Positions 1 to 6,028 of a stretch of DNA of 7,051 nucleotides are shown here, one piece after another. Position 1 is the stretch's first letter. Each line of letters opens with the position of its first letter. The stretch comes from an uncultured Eubacterium sp. (GTDB lineage Bacteria; Bacillota; Clostridia; Peptostreptococcales; Anaerovoracaceae). The stretch lies in the NCBI GenBank assembly GCA_947367725.1, contig CANBFZ010000091.1:1-7051 (forward strand). The letters run 5' to 3'. The notes beneath the pieces were generated by a model. That model saw only the letters and a list, made by a program, of their open reading frames with translations. It was not told where the DNA came from and did no database searches. Both the position numbers and the translations under genes were made by a program.

Positions 1-420
1 GGTACCACCCTGATTATTACAGGCGCAACAGAGCAAGGGCTGGAAGGCGCCGAATGCACTGCCTATGCCTTTGGACAGGGCTTACCTTGGAGTCAGAGCA
101 CAGGTGCATTGATTCTGATGCTGTGTTTATCATTCTTTGCATTCACGACAATTCTGGGCTGGGACTATTATTCTGAAAGATGCCTTGAATATCTGACAGG
201 CAAGAAAAAAGGGGTGCTGATGACCTACAAATGGCTGTACATCTTCGCAGTACTCATCGGTCCATTCCTAACCGTAGAGGCGGTATGGACCATCGCGGAT
301 ATTTTCAACGGTCTCATGGCGATTCCAAATCTCATCGCATTAGTTTGCTTAAGCGGTGTAGTCGCCAAGGAAACCAAAGAATTTTTTGAGAAAGAAGCGC
401 ATTTACGGCTAGGCGCCTAA
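1..420 (+). CDS. Alanine/glycine:cation symporter (AGCS family), C-terminal fragment
   Basis: The reading frame is open from the first base and gives 139 residues before the TAA at 418-420, so the N-terminal part (roughly 320-340 residues of a usual 450-480) lies left of the window. The AGCS family imports alanine or glycine with Na+ or H+ across the cytoplasmic membrane. Family hallmarks seen here are the block at fragment residues 46-65 (FAFTTILGW-D-YYSERCLEYL) and the later block at 99-114 (ADIFNGLMAIPNLIAL), both typical of the C-terminal end of these carriers. About three hydrophobic helices can be seen (about 35-53, 77-95 and 103-121), followed by a charged cytoplasmic tail. An internal ATG at 109 is only a methionine inside the gene, not its start. 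No clear terminator follows it before the spoVG promoter. The family call is secure; the exact substrate is inferred from the family. Confidence 0.9.
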   Translation, partial: GTTLIITGATEQGLEGAECTAYAFGQGLPWSQSTGALILMLCLSFFAFTTILGWDYYSERCLEYLTGKKKGVLMTYKWLYIFAVLIGPFLTVEAVWTIADIFNGLMAIPNLIALVCLSGVVAKETKEFFEKEAHLRLGA

Positions 421-495
421 CCTGATCATTTTGTCAACAGGATATAAAAATCTGCAAGGCGCCCTCGAATAATCAGACATTTTAGTTATTTTATA

Positions 496-524
496 TTGCC
501 ACCATCTGGGAAATGTTGTATAAT
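496..524 (+). promoter_or_regulatory. Sigma-A type promoter of spoVG
   Basis: A -35 box TTGCCA (496-501) and a perfect -10 box TATAAT (519-524) are separated by 17 bases. Transcription would start near 531, giving a leader of about 58 bases before the spoVG ATG. The leader holds a small bulged hairpin at 535-552. I see no sigma-H-like element of the kind that controls spoVG in Bacillus subtilis. Confidence 0.75.
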
Positions 525-588
525 AGAAGTGCCTTCAAAGCAGCCTGCTTGACAGGGGCGCACCATACAGCAAGAAAGGTGGTCAATT

Positions 589-864
589 ATGAACATAACT
601 GATGTGAGAATCCGTAAGATTAACGACGAGGGAAAAATGAAAGCCGTAGTCTCTATCACATTTGATGATGAATTCGTAGTACATGACATCAAGATTATCG
701 AAGGACAAAACGGACTGTTCATTGCCATGCCCAGCAGAAAGATGGGAGAAGGTGACTTCAGAGATATCGCACATCCACTACTTTCTGAAACGAGAACCAA
801 GATCAAGGATGCGATTTTCTCCGAGTACGAAAAACTGCTGACGGAAAAAGAAGATGAGGAATGA
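589..864 (+). CDS. spoVG: Septation/sporulation regulator SpoVG
   Basis: A 91-residue protein of normal SpoVG length. SpoVG is a small nucleic-acid-binding regulator. It affects asymmetric septation during sporulation in Bacillus and acts as a pleiotropic DNA/RNA-binding regulator in other Bacillota and in spirochaetes. The family signature is clear: ITDVRIRKI at residues 3-11, VHDIKIIEG at 31-39, [10 protein letters not shown] at 42-51 and FRDIAHPL at 57-64. The tail is acidic and charged (residues 79-91), as is usual. The ATG at 589 is chosen because the first residues match the family N-terminus and a purine-rich site AAAGGTGG (575-582) sits 6 bases upstream. The gene is transcribed alone: it has its own promoter at 496-524 and a strong terminator at 892-919. 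It converges on the pyruvate kinase gene. Identification is secure. The exact target in this organism cannot be read from the sequence. Confidence 0.96.
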   Translation: MNITDVRIRKINDEGKMKAVVSITFDDEFVVHDIKIIEGQNGLFIAMPSRKMGEGDFRDIAHPLLSETRTKIKDAIFSEYEKLLTEKEDEE

Positions 865-891
865 CTGATAAGAACGAACTAGCGATATCTG

Positions 892-919
892 AAAGCTGCC
901 TTATACAAGGCAGCTTTTT
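892..919 (+). terminator. Rho-independent terminator of spoVG
   Basis: A perfect 11-bp stem (892-902 with 907-917) closed by a four-base ATAC loop is followed by a run of five T (915-919). It starts 27 bases after the spoVG stop codon. On the minus strand the run after the stem is only three T, so it is mainly a plus-strand terminator. Confidence 0.92.
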
Positions 920-931
920 CCATTGCCAATC

Positions 932-966
932 AAAAGAGCAGCTGATCACAAAAGTCGGCTGCTCTT
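932..966 (-). terminator. Probable terminator of the pyk operon
   Basis: A perfect 9-bp stem pairs 934-942 with 958-966. Three more pairs (943-945 with 955-957, one a G-T wobble) leave a 9-base loop. Read on the minus strand it ends in TTTT (932-935). It lies 35 bases after the pyk stop. The T run is short, so efficiency is uncertain, but the position and GC-rich stem fit a terminator facing the spoVG one. Confidence 0.65.
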
Positions 967-1001
967 CATTCTATCCATATCTGCAACTTGCATGTTCTGC
1001 C

Positions 1002-2420
1002 TTATACTTCTACAACACGAATGATATTGGTATTGCCCGGTACATCCACAGGCAGCCCTGCCGTGATGACCACTTTATCCCCCTGCTTAATAAAGCCTGC
1101 ACCGATTGCTTTCCGTGCACAATGGGCAAACAGTTCTTCTATTTCATATCTGTAGCTTGCCATAATTGGACATACGCCCCATACCAGCGAAAGTTGGTGA
1201 AATGTTTTTTCATAAGGTGTCGCACCGATGATTCTGATCGTTGGTCGAAACTTAGACATGCGCTTTGCCGTATAACCGGTCTTCGTAATTGCCATAATCG
1301 CGCCGGCTTTTATATCCTTTGCCAAGGTACAGGCTGCATGACCTACTGCATTGGTCACATCCTCAGCATTCATCTCATGCCAAACCTGCTCTCTACCTGG
1401 TACAGTCGGCTGATCTGCTTCCGCTTGCTCCGCAATCTTTGCCATAACTGCTACTGCCTCAACTGGAAACTTGCCTGCTGCCGTCTCCCCAGACAACATG
1501 ACTGCAGTAGTTCCGTCAAACACCGCATTGGCAACATCGGTGATCTCTGCCCTTGTCGGCAGCGGACTGGTAATCATAGACTCTAACATCTGCGTTGCGG
1601 TGATAACAATTTTACCAGACTGCACACATCTTCTAATAAAGCGCTTCTGAATCCCCGGCAGCATTTCGTAAGCAACTTCTACGCCCATATCGCCTCTTGC
1701 CACCATAATCCCATCCGCAAGCTGCAAAATCTCCTCAAAATTCTCGATACCATGCGTACTTTCAATCTTTGCAATTAATTTGATCTCTTTGCCGCCGTTT
1801 TCATCCAGCAGCGTTCTGACTGCCCGCACATCGTTGGCCGAACGAACAAACGATGCTGCAATATAGTCTACATCATTGGCAATACCGAATAAAATGTCTT
1901 CTTTATCCTGCTCACTCAGATACTGCATATTCAGATGCACGTTAGGCAGATTAATCCCCTTATGATTGCTGACCTTCCCGCCATGCACCACCACGCCTTT
2001 GACATCCGTATCTGTGGTTTCTGTCACCTTGATTACAATTTTACCGTCATTGATTAAAACCAGATTCCCCTGGTGCAGTTCCTTCGGAAAATCTGCATAT
2101 GTCACGGCAGCGATCTGCTTTGTGCCTTTCACGTTCCGAGTCGTCAGCACAAACGTCTGCCCTTCTTCCAGCCATTCCTCTCCATGTTCAAAATCCTTGA
2201 GACGAATTTCCGGCCCTCTGGTATCCAGCAGCACTGCTGCGGGCACGCCCAATGCATCTCGCACGCTACGGAATGTTTCTATGGTGCTACGATGTTCGGC
2301 ATGGGTACCGTGGGAAAAGTTGATGCGTGCCACATTCATCCCGGCCTCAAGCATGCGCCGCAATGTATCGGGTTCCCTGGATGCAGGTCCTATTGTGCAG
2401 ACAATCTTTGTCTTTCTCAT
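1002..2420 (-). CDS. pyk: Pyruvate kinase
   Basis: This is the final glycolytic enzyme (phosphoenolpyruvate + ADP to pyruvate + ATP), cytoplasmic and 472 residues, the usual length for the short bacterial form. There is no C-terminal PEP-utiliser-like extension of the kind found in Bacillus. Visible sites are ARINFSH at residues 31-37 (substrate Arg and Asn), DTRGPEIR at 66-73, the active-site block IKLIAKIESTHGI at 213-225 with catalytic Lys218 and metal ligand Glu220, ARGDMGVE at 241-248 with metal ligand Asp244, and ATQMLESM at 275-282 with Thr276. Glu71 sits at the position where K+-dependent enzymes carry Glu and K+-independent ones carry Lys, so K+ dependence is predicted. The B domain spans roughly residues 72-168 and the C domain about 345-472. 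The start overlaps the stop of the upstream editing gene as ATGA (2417-2420), with AAGGAA at 2430-2435 as ribosome binding site. It is the last gene of a three-gene minus-strand cluster. Confidence 0.98.
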   Translation of the reverse strand: MRKTKIVCTIGPASREPDTLRRMLEAGMNVARINFSHGTHAEHRSTIETFRSVRDALGVPAAVLLDTRGPEIRLKDFEHGEEWLEEGQTFVLTTRNVKGTKQIAAVTYADFPKELHQGNLVLINDGKIVIKVTETTDTDVKGVVVHGGKVSNHKGINLPNVHLNMQYLSEQDKEDILFGIANDVDYIAASFVRSANDVRAVRTLLDENGGKEIKLIAKIESTHGIENFEEILQLADGIMVARGDMGVEVAYEMLPGIQKRFIRRCVQSGKIVITATQMLESMITSPLPTRAEITDVANAVFDGTTAVMLSGETAAGKFPVEAVAVMAKIAEQAEADQPTVPGREQVWHEMNAEDVTNAVGHAACTLAKDIKAGAIMAITKTGYTAKRMSKFRPTIRIIGATPYEKTFHQLSLVWGVCPIMASYRYEIEELFAHCARKAIGAGFIKQGDKVVITAGLPVDVPGNTNIIRVVEV

Positions 2421-2935
2421 ATCAATTGCTTCCTTTCTTCTTCAAAAATGACCGAATGGCCAGTAAACGCTAAAAACTTCATAAAATCCCCCTTGGTAAG
2501 GGATACGGTTGCTGTATTTCTATTGGGATGAAAATGCACAAGCACGTCTGCCGCTGCCAGTCCAATTTGCTTGTCCAAAACTACAGTGATCTGCTTTTCC
2601 TTGTCGTGAATCAGACCAAAAGGCGATACTGCACCGGGTGAAAGGGCGAGCACCTCCATCAATTCTTCCGCATGGGCAAATCGAATCTGCCGCCAGCCGG
2701 TAATCTGTTTAAAATGTTTCCCATCCATCTGCCTGTGTTCTTCCAAAATAACCAGAAAAAATCTGCCGTCTTTTTTATCTTTGACCAGCAGATTTTTTAA
2801 ATTCAGTCCCGGCATGGTAAGACCAGCCTCTTTCGCTTCCTGAGATGTGAAGACCGCTTGATGTTCATGTACCTGATATTCTGTAATATCCAGGTCCGCA
2901 AATATTTGATATAATCTTTCTTCACTTTCTGTCAT
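2417..2935 (-). CDS. Freestanding prolyl-tRNA editing protein (ProXp-ala / PrdX type, YbaK superfamily)
   Basis: A 172-residue cytoplasmic protein that fills the whole YbaK/ProRS-associated editing domain. Family members of this subtype hydrolyse alanine wrongly attached to tRNA-Pro, a quality-control step acting in trans beside prolyl-tRNA synthetase. Supporting motifs are NLKNLLVKDKK at residues 45-55 (with the conserved Lys, probably Lys47), the long SPGAVSPFGL block at 99-108 that is diagnostic for the subtype, VVLDKQIG at 118-125, and FHPNRNTATV with the downstream FMKFLAFTGH at 135-160. AGGA at 2942-2945 lies 6 bases before the ATG. Its stop overlaps the pyk start by 4 bases. The founding PrdX protein came from a proline-reducing clostridium, but no proline reductase gene is visible here. 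The subtype (alanine rather than cysteine or another substrate) is inferred from motifs only. Confidence 0.9.
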   Translation of the reverse strand: MTESEERLYQIFADLDITEYQVHEHQAVFTSQEAKEAGLTMPGLNLKNLLVKDKKDGRFFLVILEEHRQMDGKHFKQITGWRQIRFAHAEELMEVLALSPGAVSPFGLIHDKEKQITVVLDKQIGLAAADVLVHFHPNRNTATVSLTKGDFMKFLAFTGHSVIFEEERKQLI

Positions 2936-2950
2936 CGCAGTTCCTTTCCC

Positions 2951-3352
2951 CTATACTTTCTTCTGAAATTCCGTATGGCAGCCATGGCATTTGACCTTGA
3001 TCGTGCCTCTGCCCCGCGGCGCACGCATCTTCTGTCCACAGCCTGGACACTTGAAATAAGCGTAATAGTTTCTCTCATACCGGCGCTGCCGAAAAGACTT
3101 GCCCTTAGTTAGGCGGAATTTCTGTGACAGATACCAACTGTTCTCCTGCTCCCTTTGCACAAGATTTCTGGAAAACACTCTAAAGTACGCGTAGAAAAAC
3201 AGCAGAAGACCCCCATAATAAAACAGATTTCCAAAGGTGAAAATAGAAATCACCATGAAAACCATCGCAGCAAACAGCAGAAAACGTCCAAACTGGTCAA
3301 CGCCTCTGCGTCCCTGCATAAACTGATATACTTTATAGCGAAAGTCATTCAT
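2951..3352 (-). CDS. Small membrane protein with C-terminal zinc ribbon, function unknown
   Basis: A 133-residue protein with two predicted transmembrane helices close together near the N-terminus (about residues 23-40 and 45-60). A strongly basic linker follows (about 80-94, rich in Arg and Lys), then a zinc-ribbon knuckle pair: CPGC at residues 102-105 and CHGC at 122-125. With only a three-residue turn between the helices, both ends are likely cytoplasmic, leaving the zinc ribbon inside the cell. I do not recognise a characterised homologue. Proteins of this build are seen as uncharacterised zinc-ribbon proteins in Clostridia. GAGGA at 3359-3363 lies 6 bases upstream of the ATG. The stop is 15 bases before the start of the editing gene, so the three genes (this, the editing protein and pyk) form a likely operon. 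A role in glycolysis or translation cannot be concluded from that linkage alone. Confidence 0.85.
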   Translation of the reverse strand: MNDFRYKVYQFMQGRRGVDQFGRFLLFAAMVFMVISIFTFGNLFYYGGLLLFFYAYFRVFSRNLVQREQENSWYLSQKFRLTKGKSFRQRRYERNYYAYFKCPGCGQKMRAPRGRGTIKVKCHGCHTEFQKKV

Positions 3353-3395
3353 CTCTTATCCTCGCCTGTTCCAAATCCTGTATCTCTATAATAGT

Positions 3396-3401
3396 ATTAT
3401 A
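3396..3401 (-). promoter_or_regulatory. Candidate -10 box for the zinc-ribbon/editing/pyk operon
   Basis: On the minus strand a perfect TATAAT lies 44 bases upstream of the first ATG of the cluster, inside the 151-base divergent gap. No good -35 box sits at the expected 16-18 base spacing (only an A-rich stretch), so this is tentative. Confidence 0.4.
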
Positions 3402-3467
3402 TTACACCGAATTTGTATATTTTTTATTTCCATTTTGTGAAGAAGCTGTGATGTTTTGTTCGTTTTG

Positions 3468-3476
3468 TGGTATGAT
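3468..3476 (+). promoter_or_regulatory. Candidate extended -10 promoter for the BFD-like gene
   Basis: The sequence TGGTATGAT combines an extended TGN element (3468-3470) with a near-consensus -10 hexamer TATGAT (3471-3476). Transcription would start near 3483, about 20 bases before the ATG at 3504. The -35 region is poor, which an extended -10 can offset. Confidence 0.45.
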
Positions 3477-3503
3477 ATCTTTAGAACAATAAAGGAGGCA
3501 ATC

Positions 3504-3695
3504 ATGGACAAACAATCCAGAGCGTATGAAGTATGTCTCTGCTATCATACCACCCGGGGAGAAGTAGAAGACATCATTCGAGAACAACATATCACCAATC
3601 TGAAAGACTTATGTAAAGCCGCCAAAGTCGGCGACAAATGCGGCGGATGCCGCGAAGATCTGCAGATGATTCTCGACGAAGTGCTGGCGGAATAA
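3504..3695 (+). CDS. BFD-like [2Fe-2S]-binding protein
   Basis: A 63-residue protein that is essentially one BFD-like (bacterioferritin-associated ferredoxin) domain. The four cluster cysteines follow the expected pattern: Cys11-x-Cys13 near the N-terminus and Cys46-x2-Cys49 in KCGGC, with the helix-turn sequence between them. Cys37 is an extra cysteine. Such domains carry a [2Fe-2S] cluster and pass electrons or help mobilise iron; as a free small protein the partner is unknown. The start at 3504 is chosen because a strong AAAGGAGG (3491-3498) sits 5 bases upstream. A longer frame opening at 3456 lacks a ribosome binding site and would run through the promoter. The gene converges on rubrerythrin, another iron protein, but they are on opposite strands, so a shared function is only suggestive. 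Confidence 0.88.
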   Translation: MDKQSRAYEVCLCYHTTRGEVEDIIREQHITNLKDLCKAAKVGDKCGGCREDLQMILDEVLAE

Positions 3696-3710
3696 ACCGT
3701 CAGCACTTTT
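3679..3710 (+). terminator. Terminator overlapping the stop codon of the BFD-like gene
   Basis: A 12-bp stem (3679-3690 with 3697-3708, one G-T wobble) with a six-base loop AATAAA is followed by TTTT (3707-3710). The last four codons form the left arm and the TAA stop is in the loop. The run of T is short. Only two T follow on the minus strand, so it is a weak stop for the facing rubrerythrin gene. Confidence 0.75.
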
Positions 3711-3720
3711 ACGCTATCAT

Positions 3721-4338
3721 TTACTGTCCGCAGGGACAGCTTGCACCTGTGTACGGCGCAAGTTCTAAACGAATAAAATAGCCCTGATTATGCTGACACA
3801 CCGGACAAACTTGCGGCGCTGCAGTGCCTTCCAGCACATGTCCGCAATTCAGACACATCCACTTGCAAGATACATCAGATACAAACAGTTTGCCAGCTTC
3901 CATCAGATCGGCTAAATGACCGATGCGGTCACCATGCATTTTTTCAATCTTAGCAATCTGCTGAAATGAGCTAGCTACCTGTGGAAAGCCTTCCTCCATG
4001 GCTTTCTGCCCAAACGCAGGATAAACATCCTGCCATTCCTCATATTCATTATGCTGCGCAAAGCGAAGCAGCTGCACCACGGAATCGGCAATATCTACAG
4101 GATAGCCGCCGTCAACATGAATCGTTTCACCAGCTAACTCCTTCAGGTGATTATAGAATACTTCAGCATGTTCTTTCTCCTGCTCCGCAGTAAAAGTAAA
4201 CACTGCCTCAATTACATGCAAATTGGCGGCTTTGGCTTGTCCTGCTGCAAAAGTATATCGGTTTCTCGCCTGACTTTCTCCTGCAAAGGCACGCATTAAA
4301 TTGTTCTTCGTTTCACTCATCGTAAAATTTCCTGACAT
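3721..4338 (-). CDS. rbr: Rubrerythrin
   Basis: A 205-residue cytoplasmic peroxide-reducing diiron protein used by anaerobes against oxidative stress. The N-terminal ferritin-like four-helix domain carries the expected ligands: Glu21 (in FAGESQARN), Glu54 and His57 (in AEQEKEHAE), Glu98 and Glu101 (in HNEYEEW), and Glu132 and His135 (in IEKMH). The C-terminal rubredoxin-like domain has Cys162-x2-Cys165 and Cys178-x2-Cys181, which would bind one iron and feed electrons to the diiron site. Oddities are an additional Cys158 just before the rubredoxin knuckle and a C-terminal extension of about 14 residues ending in SCPCGQ, making it longer than the roughly 190-residue classical form. The ATG at 4338 is supported by GGAGGAG (4344-4350) 5 bases upstream. 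It lies 66 bases downstream of the permease stop, on the same strand. A possible own promoter is listed separately. Confidence 0.97.
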   Translation of the reverse strand: MSGNFTMSETKNNLMRAFAGESQARNRYTFAAGQAKAANLHVIEAVFTFTAEQEKEHAEVFYNHLKELAGETIHVDGGYPVDIADSVVQLLRFAQHNEYEEWQDVYPAFGQKAMEEGFPQVASSFQQIAKIEKMHGDRIGHLADLMEAGKLFVSDVSCKWMCLNCGHVLEGTAAPQVCPVCQHNQGYFIRLELAPYTGASCPCGQ

Positions 4339-4389
4339 TTTCTCTCCTCCTGTTCTTAGATACAGGTAGTTTCCTGCAAAAGTTCCCCT

Positions 4390-4418
4390 TTTATTCCCGG
4401 ATTTTTAAAATATCTCAA
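4390..4418 (-). promoter_or_regulatory. Weak candidate promoter for rubrerythrin
   Basis: On the minus strand TTGAGA (4413-4418) and AATAAA (4390-4395) are exactly 17 bases apart, matching consensus at 5 of 6 and 4 of 6 positions. The -35 box lies within the last codons of the permease gene. If it is not real, rubrerythrin would depend on read-through from the ddaH-permease unit, since no convincing terminator separates them. Confidence 0.3.
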
Positions 4419-5841
4419 GACTGCCGTTTCCAGTCATTACCACTGCCACAATTAGCGCAATCATTAAAAGAACGCAGATGGCAAGATCTGTTTTGGTTTC
4501 AAAATACTTTCGTCCCTGTTTCTTTCTATGATAGAGATACAGCAGTGTACCTGGCGCATAAAGCATCACCGCTGCCAAAATATAATTCACACCACTTGCG
4601 TAAAGCAACCATGCACCATACACGGAACCAATGATGCCTGTGAGCCATGCACCAAAGACGCTACCGCCACTTGCAACCCCTTCTCCTCGGAATACCAGTT
4701 TCAGATAATAAAAAGCCGAAAAAACATATGGTACCATGATCGCACTGGTCGACAGCGCATAAACTGCCTGATACGTGCTGGCGCTAAAGTAAATGATTAC
4801 AATAAATCCCTGTACAATCAGTGTTGATGTGATTACCGCCCAAGTCGGTGCATGAAACCGGTTCACTTTCGCAAGACCTGCTGGAAAAGATCCCTGCGCC
4901 GCAGGACCAAAGGCACTGTCCACACACAGAATCGTATAAGAAAACATGGCGCCGCCCAGCGAAATAATCACAGCAATATTCACAAGCGCCGCACCCCATG
5001 GGCCGACTACCGCTTCCAGAAGCCCTGCCATCGGTGGATTCGAAAGTGCCGCCAGCTCTTCCTGCGGCATTACACCCATGCTTAGAATAGAGATTACAAA
5101 ATACAGAACAAACAGAGAAAGGAAAGAAATCACCGTAGCCGTTCCCGCTACTTTCGTATTTTTGCCTCTGCCGGAAAGCACCACAGCGCCTTCTATGCCA
5201 ATAAAAATCCATACCGTTGTATACACTGTAGATTTCACCTGTTCCATCAGAGAAAGTCCACCCTCGACGCCTGAAAAGTTTTCTAAAAAAATCTCCAGCC
5301 GAAACGCTCTTGCAAAAAGAATCGCCACGATGACTGCAATAATCGGTACTGCCTTTGCGATCACCACAACAGCATTGATGGTCACCGCTTCATTGACACC
5401 GCGGAGCACCAGAAAAGATAACCCCCATACAATGATCGACGCCGTCAGAAGGGAAATGAAGTTACTGCCAGAGCCGAAGATGGGAAAGAAATTTCCTAAA
5501 GACGCAAAGAGCAATGTGATAAAAGAAAGCTGCGCAAGCAACGCGCTGATCCAATAGCCCCAGGCTGCATTAAAGCCTACGTATTCCCCAAATCCCTCTT
5601 TTGCATAGCTGTAAATTCCACTGGTCAATTCCGGTTTTACCACGCTGAGTTTGAAAAAGCACATAGTAAGACCCAGCATACCGACACCACAGATAGCCCA
5701 TCCAATCAACGTCGCAAGGGTATAAGCACCCCCTGCCGCAAAATCTCCTGAAAGACTGAACACGCCGCTAGCTAAGGTAGTTCCCACTGCAAACAGAGTC
5801 AGCTTTCCAACGCCTAGCCCTTGTTGATTTTCTTGTTTCAT
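4405..5841 (-). CDS. APC-family amino acid permease/antiporter (ArcD/LysI-like)
   Basis: A 478-residue integral membrane carrier with about 12-13 hydrophobic helices (the first at residues 14-32, the last at 452-470). The TM1 substrate-binding stretch AVGTTLASGVFSLSGD (18-33) and the TM6 block FIGIEGAVVLSGRGKN (213-228) are characteristic of the basic amino acid/polyamine antiporter branch, which includes arginine:ornithine exchangers. Its place directly downstream of ddaH on the same strand suggests it carries methylarginines in, perhaps exchanging them for citrulline or another product. This is inferred from context. The start at 5841 (MKQENQQ) is preferred because AAAGGGG (5849-5855) lies 7 bases upstream and the N-terminus then fits the family. 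The frame stays open up to a TTG at 5922, but that would add 27 residues encoded through an inverted-repeat structure with no ribosome binding site. No clear terminator follows the gene. Confidence 0.92.
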   Translation of the reverse strand: MKQENQQGLGVGKLTLFAVGTTLASGVFSLSGDFAAGGAYTLATLIGWAICGVGMLGLTMCFFKLSVVKPELTSGIYSYAKEGFGEYVGFNAAWGYWISALLAQLSFITLLFASLGNFFPIFGSGSNFISLLTASIIVWGLSFLVLRGVNEAVTINAVVVIAKAVPIIAVIVAILFARAFRLEIFLENFSGVEGGLSLMEQVKSTVYTTVWIFIGIEGAVVLSGRGKNTKVAGTATVISFLSLFVLYFVISILSMGVMPQEELAALSNPPMAGLLEAVVGPWGAALVNIAVIISLGGAMFSYTILCVDSAFGPAAQGSFPAGLAKVNRFHAPTWAVITSTLIVQGFIVIIYFSASTYQAVYALSTSAIMVPYVFSAFYYLKLVFRGEGVASGGSVFGAWLTGIIGSVYGAWLLYASGVNYILAAVMLYAPGTLLYLYHRKKQGRKYFETKTDLAICVLLMIALIVAVVMTGNGSLEIF

Positions 5842-5863
5842 AAAATTACCCCTTTCAAAATAA

Positions 5864-5962
5864 ATTGACGAAATAAAAGCCCACATGTCGTAAAGTGCAG
5901 AGTCTTTCTTTTGGGGGAACAACCCCGCACAGTCTTACTGATTCGTCTTTTATTTCGTCAAT
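5864..5962. repeat. Long-range 16-bp perfect inverted repeat with nested hairpins between ddaH and the permease gene
   Basis: Arms 5864-5879 (ATTGACGAAATAAAAG) and 5947-5962 are exact reverse complements, with 67 bases between them. Inside, shorter segments also pair in order: 5890-5893 with 5935-5938, 5895-5898 with 5927-5930, and GGGG 5914-5917 with CCCC 5923-5926 around a five-base AACAA loop. In the minus-strand mRNA this would give one long branched or stacked hairpin ending 8 bases before the permease ribosome binding site. It has no T run, so it is not a classical terminator, and I see no target-site duplication around it. It could be an mRNA processing or stability element, a ligand- or protein-responsive leader, or paired operator sites. 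I cannot match it to a known riboswitch class. Confidence 0.8.
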
Positions 5963-6028
5963 GTGTTGTTATAGTTTGTTGCAAACGATTATCTTTTGTT
6001 ATCTGTCCTATGCTATTGCCGCATTTTC

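Noticed and set aside
861..1586. Long plus-strand open frame (241 codons)
   Set aside because: It lies mostly antisense to pyruvate kinase, its start overlaps the spoVG stop without its own ribosome binding site, it runs through the spoVG terminator, and its translation is rich in Cys and His with no family features.
3724..3739. Six-bp hairpin at the end of the rubrerythrin gene as a terminator
   Set aside because: It lies within the last codons and no T run follows on the minus strand. It is explained by the codons for the Cys-Pro-Cys-Gly tail.
4378..4392. Hairpin AAAAG/CTTTT after the permease gene as a terminator
   Set aside because: Only five AT-rich pairs and no following T run of useful length on the minus strand.
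4946..5557. Plus-strand open frame of 203 codons inside the permease gene
   Set aside because: It is antisense to well-conserved permease helices and is Ser/Thr/Ile-rich as expected for a shadow of a membrane protein gene.
5842..5922. Extended N-terminus of the permease from TTG 5922 or ATG 5886
   Set aside because: No ribosome binding site at either codon, the added residues are unlike the family, and the stretch is occupied by the inverted-repeat structure. The ATG at 5841 has a good site.
5931..5938. Octamer GTAAGACT (minus strand) shared with the region near 6980
   Set aside because: Eight bases recurring once within a kilobase, with no flanking similarity, is compatible with chance.
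5864..5962. The inverted repeat as a MITE or as a known riboswitch (T-box, guanidine, lysine)
   Set aside because: No target-site duplication flanks the arms. None of the conserved sequence motifs of those riboswitches that I know, such as the T-box antiterminator sequence, is present.
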